A stretch of DNA of 6,891 bases from the NCBI GenBank assembly GCA_002049825.1, contig MVCZ01000130.1, positions 1-6,891 of the forward strand. Reading direction: 5' to 3'. Source of the DNA: Candidatus Zhuqueibacterota bacterium 4484_188. Lineage in GTDB: Bacteria; Calditrichota; Calditrichia; RBG-13-44-9. Under the pieces are notes generated by a model. It was given only the letters and a program-made list of their open reading frames with translations, made no database searches and was not told the origin of the DNA. Made by a program: the position numbers and the translations under genes. Shown here in pieces: positions 1-6,166 of this stretch; positions within the stretch are counted from its first letter, which is position 1, and each line of letters opens with the position of its first letter.

Positions 1-653
1 ACATGGCAGGAATAGGGGATTTCCTCCCCGTAAAATTGAAAAATTTTTTCCCGGATGATTTCCGATACGAAAAATCGTTCCTGCTGGTTGGTAATGTATT
101 CCGGGGGAAAATAGGGCGGGCTGTATGGAAGGAGTCGCTCGATTTCCCGGAGCAAATCCTCCAGTCCATCATTTTGGGCAGCGGAAACCGGAACATAGGC
201 AGTAAAATCATAAACCTGCTTGTATTTTTCAATCAGGGGAAGCAGCCGCTCCCTGGGAATCAGGTCAATTTTATTAAGAACGAGAATCACCGGTTTAGAA
301 AGCGGCAGAATCTTTTCGCGCACCTGGGAAAAGTCCTGGGTGGGCGCAGAGGCATCGATCATGTATGCAATGAGATCTGCATCGGCCATTGCCTCCTGCA
401 GATATTTCATCATAATTTTCTGCAAATTGTACTTTGGCTGGATTAAACCGGGGGTATCGATAAAAATAATCTGGTAGTGTTCTTCGCTGAGAATACCCAA
501 CACCTGCTTGCGGGTGGTTTGTGGTTTATGGGTTACGATGGAAAGTTTGTGTTTGAGCAACGCATTCAGCAGCGTGGATTTACCGACATTCGGTTTACCC
601 ACCAGCGCCACGTACCCGGCTTTGTAATCTTGATAATTTTCCATTTTCTCCAT
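1..653 (-). CDS. era: GTPase Era, N-terminal part (runs off left edge)
   Basis: Era is an essential GTPase that binds 16S rRNA and helps mature the small ribosomal subunit. Translating the minus strand gives 217 residues before the window ends, out of about 300 usual for the family. All G motifs are visible: G1 GKPNVGKS (19-26), G2 in KPQTTR (43-48), G3 DTPG (66-69), G4 NKID (127-130) and G5 SA (157-158). From about residue 191 the text ERFFVSEIIREKI...GEEIPYS matches the linker and first helix of the Era KH RNA-binding domain, which separates it from other TrmE-Era-family GTPases such as Der. The rest of the KH domain is outside the window. The start is ambiguous: the ATG at 653 has no clear ribosome binding site, while the ATG at 644 (three codons in) follows GGAG at a short 3-nt spacing. 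It lies downstream of the cyclase gene across a repeat-bearing gap and is probably unrelated to it in function. Confidence 0.95.
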   Translation of the reverse strand, partial: MEKMENYQDYKAGYVALVGKPNVGKSTLLNALLKHKLSIVTHKPQTTRKQVLGILSEEHYQIIFIDTPGLIQPKYNLQKIMMKYLQEAMADADLIAYMIDASAPTQDFSQVREKILPLSKPVILVLNKIDLIPRERLLPLIEKYKQVYDFTAYVPVSAAQNDGLEDLLREIERLLPYSPPYFPPEYITNQQERFFVSEIIREKIFQFYGEEIPYSCH

Positions 654-668
654 TTTTATTTTGAGCAA

Positions 669-696
669 ATTAAACAATGAACCGGGCAGGAAACAA
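669..696 (-). promoter_or_regulatory. Weak candidate sigma70-like promoter for era
   Basis: On the minus strand, TTGTTT (691-696) and TTTAAT (669-674) are separated by 16 nt. The -10 matches TATAAT at five of six positions and the -35 only at three. Transcription would start near 662, leaving a short leader of roughly 18 nt before the ATG at 644. This is a pattern match only. Confidence 0.2.
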
Positions 697-714
697 ATGG
701 AAATGTTTCTGGTT

Positions 715-834
715 GCCTGTCCTGAGCGAAGTCGAAGGGCCTGTCCTGAGCGAAGTCGAAGGGCCTGTCCTGAGCGAAGTCGAAGGGCCTGTCCTGAGCG
801 GAGTCGAAGGGCCTGTCCTGAGCGGAGTCGAAGG
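715..834. repeat. Five tandem 24-bp repeats (CCTGAGCGAAGTCGAAGG family)
   Basis: Five head-to-tail copies with exact 24-bp period start at 715, 739, 763, 787 and 811. Each contains the core CCTGAGCGAAGTCGAAGG joined to the next by GCCTGT. The first three copies read GCGAAGTC and the last two GCGGAGTC, with no other differences, which suggests the array grew by duplicating neighbouring units. There are no spacers, so this is not CRISPR. Because 24 is a multiple of three and the unit lacks stops in several frames, it yields spurious repeated peptides such as ACPERSRR and PVLSEVEG. From general knowledge, this core is a common intergenic repeat in many draft bacterial genomes. Its function is not known to me. 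It fills most of the gap between the cyclase gene and era. Confidence 0.95.
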
Positions 835-859
835 GCTGGCATCCGATATCCGGCTCCCC

Positions 860-2980
860 CTACTTGGTTGTCATGGTAAAAACGCCGTCCCAGTCTTCTC
901 CGGGCGGGTTTACTTTGTAGCGTGCCAGGCGTTCCAGGTAAATCCGGGTTGGTTTGTCTTCCGGGAACAGGTTCAGGCAATATTGAAAACTTTCTTCCGC
1001 CTTTTCCCATTCCCGCTGGTGGTAATATTTAATACCCATAACAAATGCGGGCAGCATGGATTTGAGTTTTTCATCCAAAGGTTCGTTTCTGCGGGCAATC
1101 AGTTCAAATACTCGCACCGGTTTCTGGCGCCCTTTTACCCGGATTAAATCGATCGGGCGGGCAATAACCGCACCTTTTACCAACTGGAAGGTCTCGCCGC
1201 TCAGCATGATTTTGGTGCCAAAGGTTTTATTGGCGGTTTCCAGGCGGGAAGCTAAGTTCACCGCATCGCCCATCACGGTGTAATCGAACACGTCCCGCGA
1301 CCCCATGTTACCGACAATCATCTCGCCGCTGTTGATTCCGATGCGACAGGAGAGGTGATCGAGCGCCATTTTGTAGTTGCTCAAATCCATTTTGTACAGA
1401 CGTTCCTGCATTTCCAGTGCCGCGTAGCAGGCTTTTACCGCATGATCTTCGTAGTGCACCGGTGCGCCGAATTCCGCCATAATGGCATCACCTTCATATT
1501 TATCGATGATTCCGTCGTTCTTCAGGATTACTTCGGTCATTTCGGTGAGGAAATAATTGATAAGCTGCACCAACTCTGCCGGTTTCAGCTTCTCGGATAC
1601 GGCAGTGAAATTTGCCAGATCGACAAAGATAACCGTGAGGAAACGTTCCTCGCCGCCTAACTTCAATTTCTCGGGGTGATCCAACAATTCCTTCACCACT
1701 TTTTGCGGAACAAACCGCTCGAAGGCTCCGATGATCATTTTTTTCTCTTTTTTGGTCAGCATATATTGATGAAGATTACTGCTCACAAAACTGAGAAAGA
1801 TGGCAATTACCGGCGAAACAATTTCCATTACAATACGCTGGTGGCTGAACAAATAAAATTCCAGGAATCCCAGGGCAAAAATCAATACAAAAGCAGCAAC
1901 AAGCGACCAGATGGTGTGAATCCGAGCTGAGAGAAAATAGACGAACAGAATCAGCAAAAACAATAAAACCAGGAAAAGGTAGAAGGGAATATACCGGTAA
2001 TAATGATGATTTAAAACAGTCCACACGGCGTTGGCATGGATTTCCACACCGGGCATTTCCACTTTCCGGTACTGATTATCGCGGTCTTTAAATTCGAAAA
2101 ATGGAGTAGGGAAATTATCGTGTAACTCGGTAACTGTGGAACCGATCAGCACGATTTTATCTTTAAACACGCCTTCAGGTAGAAGCGTTGTGTTAAAATA
2201 GTTCAGGTCGTAGTCGCCAAGGTCAAAGCGGTCGTCGTCGATAACCGTGTCGAAAGAATAAGAAGGGAAGGTGCTGGCAGGTCCGGCAAAGTCAACCATT
2301 AAAATGCCATCGTGCCCGACCGGAATATTCACGTTGCCAAATTCGATGCCCTGGTCCGAAACAATGGGCTGGGTGTCCGGCGGGAGATTCAGGTATTTTT
2401 TGAGGATTTGCAAGCCAAACGACGGCAGGTAGCCGTCTCCGTATTTTTGAACTACAAAATAGCGGCGAAAGATGCCGTCCGGGTCGGCTTGAATAGCAGT
2501 CACTCCCCAGCTACCGTCCGCTTCCAGCAGCACCGGCAGCGGCTTGACCGGGAATTGCAGCGATTTTATCTGCCCCACCGAAATCCGTTCCTCGAGTTTG
2601 CCGGTGAGCACTACCCTCCCGGATTCCCGGATGGCATCGGCTAATTGCCGGTCGCTCACCGCTCCATGTTTGTCCGGAATATCCAGCATAACGTCCAGCC
2701 CGATGGCTGCGGCGCCGGCTTTGGTTAAGTTTTGGACTACATTGGCGTAATAGTAGCGCGGCCAGGGCCAGCGGTCGGGCAGAGATTCGAAAGACTGGTC
2801 GTCGATGGTAACCAGCACAATCGGCGAGTCTTTCAGCTCCTGCGCTCCTCTCCACTGAAAACGCCAGTCAATGGTTTTTAATTCTACCGTCTGAAATGCC
2901 GGTATGGTTCGGATAATAAGCGTAAAAATAAAAACCGCGGCGGTAATGATCATGACCGTTACATACGATTTCTTTTTCAT
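860..2980 (-). CDS. CHASE2-domain class III adenylate cyclase
   Basis: This 706-residue inner-membrane protein probably converts ATP to cAMP in response to a periplasmic signal. Order of parts: short cytoplasmic N-terminus, TM1 (about 7-24), CHASE2 sensor (about 35-325, with PIVLVTIDDQSF, WPWPR and FKDKIVLIGST characteristic of the family), three TM helices (about 331-352, 357-378, 384-402), then a cytoplasmic class III cyclase domain (about 445-630). Four TM segments place CHASE2 outside and the catalytic domain inside. Expected catalytic residues are present: metal-binding D454 and D498, substrate-binding K494, and transition-state N575 and R579. The position that is often Asp in adenylate cyclases is T568 (in DYTVMGDAVN), the class IIIb pattern, so adenylate rather than guanylate cyclase is favoured. 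Residues 640-690 resemble one TPR-like helix pair, followed by the PPGEDWDGV tail common in such cyclases. The ATG at 2980 has only a weak AGG 10 nt upstream. Stop is TAG. Confidence 0.93.
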   Translation of the reverse strand: MKKKSYVTVMIITAAVFIFTLIIRTIPAFQTVELKTIDWRFQWRGAQELKDSPIVLVTIDDQSFESLPDRWPWPRYYYANVVQNLTKAGAAAIGLDVMLDIPDKHGAVSDRQLADAIRESGRVVLTGKLEERISVGQIKSLQFPVKPLPVLLEADGSWGVTAIQADPDGIFRRYFVVQKYGDGYLPSFGLQILKKYLNLPPDTQPIVSDQGIEFGNVNIPVGHDGILMVDFAGPASTFPSYSFDTVIDDDRFDLGDYDLNYFNTTLLPEGVFKDKIVLIGSTVTELHDNFPTPFFEFKDRDNQYRKVEMPGVEIHANAVWTVLNHHYYRYIPFYLFLVLLFLLILFVYFLSARIHTIWSLVAAFVLIFALGFLEFYLFSHQRIVMEIVSPVIAIFLSFVSSNLHQYMLTKKEKKMIIGAFERFVPQKVVKELLDHPEKLKLGGEERFLTVIFVDLANFTAVSEKLKPAELVQLINYFLTEMTEVILKNDGIIDKYEGDAIMAEFGAPVHYEDHAVKACYAALEMQERLYKMDLSNYKMALDHLSCRIGINSGEMIVGNMGSRDVFDYTVMGDAVNLASRLETANKTFGTKIMLSGETFQLVKGAVIARPIDLIRVKGRQKPVRVFELIARRNEPLDEKLKSMLPAFVMGIKYYHQREWEKAEESFQYCLNLFPEDKPTRIYLERLARYKVNPPGEDWDGVFTMTTK

Positions 2981-3102
2981 GGGAAAATTACCTGTGTTTT
3001 TTTAATAAAGATAGATGCCGAACAGTAAAAATGGAAGTGAAATATGAATCAATTACCGATTGATAGCAGAGCTGCCCAACCGGTGGCAAGAACCTGTGTA
3101 AA

Positions 3103-3131
3103 ATGATATGCAACACCCGATTCACCGGCAA
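3103..3131 (-). promoter_or_regulatory. Candidate sigma70-like promoter for the cyclase gene
   Basis: In the 282-bp gap upstream of the cyclase, the minus strand carries TTGCCG (3126-3131) and TATCAT (3103-3108) with a 17-nt spacer. The -10 matches at five of six positions and the -35 at four of six. A start near 3096 would give a leader of about 115 nt. A second, weaker pair (TTGATT 3047-3052 and TTTACT 3024-3029, also 17 nt apart) lies closer to the gene. The rest of the gap (2981-3262) shows no convincing gene, RNA or terminator. If the organism is Bacteroidota-like, its consensus may differ and this match would mean less. Confidence 0.3.
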
Positions 3132-3262
3132 ATTGATGAAATGCCTGATTGGTTTTACATTCCGGGCTGAATGCATTCTGTTTTTGATTCGATATATTTT
3201 GAAAGTACCGGCTTTACCAAGCTGCCGAAAATACTCCTTTTAGAAAACTGATGACTAACCGG

Positions 3263-5347
3263 TTAAAAGCTGTAATCGTAGCGTGCCGAATAGATAACAT
3301 CTTTTTTATTTTTATCTCCGCTGTAAGCAAGAATGTCGGCTAACAGACCGATATTTCCGAAGCGCTCGGTTTGCTGCAGGATAAATTCCAGCAAGGTTTG
3401 CAACGGAACGTTAAAATTTGATTTCAGGTTCAGCGAGAAATAATCGGAACGGCTTTCGGCGTATTTAAAAATATCACTCCTCCGGTAATTCATCAGGTTC
3501 AGGCTTATCCGATGACGCAGGTTTGCCAGGTTGAACCGGTAAGAAGTGGTGAAGTTAATGGTGTTTGTTTTATTGTCCTCCGGGCGGTTTAAAATGGAAT
3601 TGAGCGAATCTTCCGGAACACCGTTATCGCGGGTGTAATTGTTGAAACCAAAGGTCATCTCCGGCAAATTCTTCATTGGAAAGTACGATAGGTTGATATA
3701 AAGATTTTTATTAGTGCTGGTATGTGCTTTGGTTTCCTGTAGATTGTTATGGTAGCGTCGGTAACCTACCGTCAGGAAAACCTGATTCTTCAGCAAACTC
3801 CAATTATCAACCAGGTGAAAACCGCGGTTGTCCCGCAGCATGTAGGGCTGTCCCAGGCTGTAATACAAATACTGGTTGATGGTAATAATTTTTTTTGCCA
3901 GGTTGTAATATTCTTCCTTAAAATCGCTGCTGTCCTGCAGGGTAGCAATCAGTGTGTCATAGGGAATAGAGCCGCCGGTGATATTGCGGTTATAAACGCT
4001 GGTGCCAATATTTCCTTCCAACAGAATGCGTTGTTTGTCTAGCCCCAGCATCAGATCGGCGCCCAGGGCGGTGTTTTCCTGCGGATTCAAACCGAACTGA
4101 ATACTGGTGGTATCATCCCGCCCTTTCAGGTAGGTAAAGCCCAGTTGGAAAATTTTTCCGTCGCCAAAGCTGGGGCGAACTGCCAGGATGTTCCGCCGGT
4201 AAGTTCCGGCTCTTATGCTCTGTTGTCCACTGGCAGTGGTGTCTGTAGTTATCTCACCCTCGATCGCGCGCAAGGTTTTACCCTTGGCAAAATCAATGTT
4301 CAGAAATTTCAAAAACAGCGAAGTCTGGTATCCCCTGAGCAAAATGTTTTGCATAATCAGGGAATTAAATTTGGGGTAGGCGTCGCCAACCGCCACCTTC
4401 AAATAGCGGTGGTTCCAGAAATTCAACCGGGCGTAACCGGAAAAGCGGTTAATCGGTTGCCGGTCTGCCGATTCCTGGTTATTAAAATACAATCTTCCGC
4501 CGTATTCAAAAGCGCCCACCCCGCCGTTGAGCTGCAAACCGGTCTGGTTGTAATCGTTTATTTGCGAACCGTCCTGCAGATTTTCCCGGCGAGCTTCGGC
4601 AAAAAATCGCCCGTTAATCTGAAACTCTTCTTCGCTGGTAACGGAAATCCGGGAACGAATGGCGGTAAAATACCATTCCTTGCTGGCAACCAGCACCGAG
4701 TTTTTGTCGTAGAGTTCTAACCAGATTCGATGCCTGCCTGCCGGAATTTGCCTTGGTGAGAAACTAATAAAATCGTCGAACTTTTGTAAGTAGCGCGAGC
4801 GGGTAACTTCCCAATTATCTAAGAATAGTTTGCTTTTCTCCACATCGATCATATCTGTCAAACGGGCAAATGAAGCCGTGATAACCACTTCGTTGGAGTA
4901 AATATGTTCGTCCGGCTCGGGACTGATAATTACGATATCTTCCCCGTAGTTTCGGTCGTACTGCAGAGCGGTACGAAACAGGTTGCCCGAAGCGGCATCA
5001 CCGGGAAAGGTTTCGCTGCGCTGGTCCATGTAGCGAATCCGGTAGTAATATTCGATCATGTTTTCCGAGGTGTTCTTTACCGTCAGGCTGGCGTAGTAGT
5101 GCAACCCTTCGTTATTCATTTGCTTAATCTGAAAGCGCGAATCACCCGAATAACGATACAAAACGACCACCTCGGAAACCGGAACGCCGGAAAAGTTGGA
5201 GATGGTGAGTTCCAGCGGTAAACGGTTACTGTTGCGCAGCATCTTGATCGGGTCGAATTCAATTTCCACACCGCTCCGGGCGAAGATACCGGTAAACAGT
5301 GCGAAAAGAATCAGGGAAGAAAGAAGATAAAGTTTCCGAAATTTCAT
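3263..5347 (-). CDS. Outer-membrane beta-barrel protein with two N-terminal beta-sandwich-like regions
   Basis: I do not recognise a named family. From the ATG at 5347 the product is 694 residues. This start is chosen because GTGAGG lies 6 nt upstream and it opens directly into a signal peptide (MKFRK, hydrophobic 7-20, probable cut near IFA-RS, residue 23). The reading frame extends 13 codons further to a TTG, which lacks these features. Residues about 24-115 look like an Ig/FN3-type sandwich (VVLYRYSGDSRF, then IEYYYRIRYMD). Residues about 136-230 form a second one, opening with IVIISPEPDEHIYSNEVVI and closing with PAGRHRIWLELYD. From about 240 to the end there are alternating aromatic/hydrophobic strands with polar turns, and the chain ends in YDYSF, a terminal Phe as expected for BAM-inserted barrels. 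No TonB box or plug domain was seen. It sits between the FecR gene and the cyclase gene, so it may be the outer-membrane partner of that module. That role is inferred. Confidence 0.8.
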   Translation of the reverse strand: MKFRKLYLLSSLILFALFTGIFARSGVEIEFDPIKMLRNSNRLPLELTISNFSGVPVSEVVVLYRYSGDSRFQIKQMNNEGLHYYASLTVKNTSENMIEYYYRIRYMDQRSETFPGDAASGNLFRTALQYDRNYGEDIVIISPEPDEHIYSNEVVITASFARLTDMIDVEKSKLFLDNWEVTRSRYLQKFDDFISFSPRQIPAGRHRIWLELYDKNSVLVASKEWYFTAIRSRISVTSEEEFQINGRFFAEARRENLQDGSQINDYNQTGLQLNGGVGAFEYGGRLYFNNQESADRQPINRFSGYARLNFWNHRYLKVAVGDAYPKFNSLIMQNILLRGYQTSLFLKFLNIDFAKGKTLRAIEGEITTDTTASGQQSIRAGTYRRNILAVRPSFGDGKIFQLGFTYLKGRDDTTSIQFGLNPQENTALGADLMLGLDKQRILLEGNIGTSVYNRNITGGSIPYDTLIATLQDSSDFKEEYYNLAKKIITINQYLYYSLGQPYMLRDNRGFHLVDNWSLLKNQVFLTVGYRRYHNNLQETKAHTSTNKNLYINLSYFPMKNLPEMTFGFNNYTRDNGVPEDSLNSILNRPEDNKTNTINFTTSYRFNLANLRHRISLNLMNYRRSDIFKYAESRSDYFSLNLKSNFNVPLQTLLEFILQQTERFGNIGLLADILAYSGDKNKKDVIYSARYDYSF

Positions 5348-5353
5348 AGAAAA

Positions 5354-5359
5354 CCTCAC
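5354..5359 (-). promoter_or_regulatory. Ribosome binding site deciding the barrel protein start
   Basis: GTGAGG on the minus strand ends 6 nt before the ATG at 5347. It supports this start over the in-frame TTG at 5386. Confidence 0.65.
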
Positions 5360-5420
5360 GGTTGTGGTCAAGAAATATGTAAACAAATTTGAAATCGTTT
5401 GCCCAAAATGCCGGCGTACA

Positions 5421-5438
5421 CCGAATTATCAATTCCGG
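5421..5438. other. Small imperfect inverted repeat between the fecR-like and barrel genes
   Basis: CCGAATT (5421-5427) and AATTCCGG (5431-5438) can pair with one bulged base around a 3-nt loop. It lies in the 119-bp gap (5348-5466) between the FecR-domain and outer-membrane genes, the widest gap among the three upstream genes. It is not followed by a T-run on either strand, so it is not a typical terminator. It might be an RNA processing or attenuation element, or chance. Confidence 0.25.
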
Positions 5439-5466
5439 CGAGCAACCGGGATCACTGCTCCGCTTC

Positions 5467-6150
5467 CTAATGCTCAATATAATCCAGGCGCAATTTTTTG
5501 GTTTGCCCGTTATTATCCTTAAACTCGATTTCAAGCGTTTTCTCCAACTCTGAAGCGTCACCCGATTGCGGAATATCCGATTCGTTGGTCAGCGTAATGT
5601 CGGGCAGTTTGTCCGATGAAGTAAAGGTGGCGGTCTGCCCGGAGCGCAGCAGCACCCGACCCGCTTCGTTGATCAGGTCGATCAGCCCTTCGATGCCGAT
5701 GTAAACCGTTTTGCCCGATTCCAGTTGGATAATCCAGAATTTGGTTCCTTTCACCGACGCTACCGAAGTGGGGGTGGTAACGGTAAACCGGCCCTTTTGT
5801 TTAAACAGGCTGGCGAAAAAACTGCCCACTTCCACAATCACATTTTTATTGATATGATCTTTCTCCCTTTTCCCTTCAATAACGCAGGTGGAATTCTCTT
5901 TAATGCGCAGCAGGCTTTTGTCGTCGATAAACTTAATAGCGCAAAAAGAACCCTCGGTGGTGCGAATTTTATTTCCGTCGTACAGCACCTGACCCTTGCG
6001 AACCGTTTCGGCGCGCAGGGTTTTCCCACGGAACAAATTAACTTTCCCCCGGCTCTTAATGACAATTGCTACCGGATTTGCCGCATACGCCACAAAAATC
6101 AACGCCAGCAGGAGAAACAATACTTTGGAAACAATGTTCGTTCTTTGCAT
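5467..6150 (-). CDS. Secreted FecR-domain protein
   Basis: This 227-residue protein is predicted to be exported to the periplasm. Residues 1-23 are a signal peptide (MQRTNIVSK, hydrophobic 10-20, AYA-A cleavage motif at 21-24). Residues about 28-175 match the FecR domain: GQVLYDGNKIRTTEGSF (53-69), then FIDDKSLLRIKENS, and the hallmark TPTSVASVKGTKF (126-138). A short tail (about 200-227) ends in KKLRLDYIEH. Classical FecR is an anti-sigma regulator with a cytoplasmic N-terminal region and one TM helix. This protein lacks the cytoplasmic part and no sigma factor is adjacent, so it belongs to the stand-alone secreted FecR type, whose role is poorly known. The ATG at 6150 is chosen because AAGAGG lies 6 nt upstream; an in-frame TTG at 6174 would overlap the previous gene. 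It follows that gene's stop by 16 bp, so the two are probably co-transcribed. Its neighbours suggest a role in signalling to the CHASE2 cyclase (inference). Confidence 0.9.
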   Translation of the reverse strand: MQRTNIVSKVLFLLLALIFVAYAANPVAIVIKSRGKVNLFRGKTLRAETVRKGQVLYDGNKIRTTEGSFCAIKFIDDKSLLRIKENSTCVIEGKREKDHINKNVIVEVGSFFASLFKQKGRFTVTTPTSVASVKGTKFWIIQLESGKTVYIGIEGLIDLINEAGRVLLRSGQTATFTSSDKLPDITLTNESDIPQSGDASELEKTLEIEFKDNNGQTKKLRLDYIEH

Positions 6151-6156
6151 GGTTTG

Positions 6157-6162
6157 CCTCTT
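6157..6162 (-). promoter_or_regulatory. Ribosome binding site deciding the FecR-domain protein start
   Basis: AAGAGG on the minus strand, 6 nt before the ATG at 6150, within the 16-bp gap after the upstream stop codon. It favours the ATG over the TTG at 6174. Confidence 0.75.
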
Positions 6163-6166
6163 ATCC

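Noticed and set aside
3..446. Plus-strand open frame of 147 residues at the left edge
   Set aside because: It is antisense to era, whose GTPase motifs on the minus strand are unmistakable.
715..834. CRISPR array
   Set aside because: The 24-bp units are contiguous with no spacers, and no cas genes are present.
677..1147. Plus-strand reading frame of 156 residues with repeated PVLSEVEG peptides (and an overlapping one with ACPERSRR repeats)
   Set aside because: It arises from the stop-free 24-bp tandem repeat and then runs antisense to the cyclase gene, so it is not a real gene.
2988..3176. Minus-strand 62-residue open frame between the barrel and cyclase genes
   Set aside because: No recognisable domain, no clear ribosome binding site, and a composition like translated non-coding DNA. 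It also overlaps the candidate promoter.
3197..3230. Possible terminator hairpin (CGGC...GCCG) after the barrel gene
   Set aside because: The stem is only four base pairs with an 11-nt loop and no clean T-tract follows.
3256..3265. 10-bp palindrome TAACCGGTTA over the barrel gene stop codon as an operator or terminator
   Set aside because: It is short, has no loop or T-run, and is a single copy. It may well be chance.
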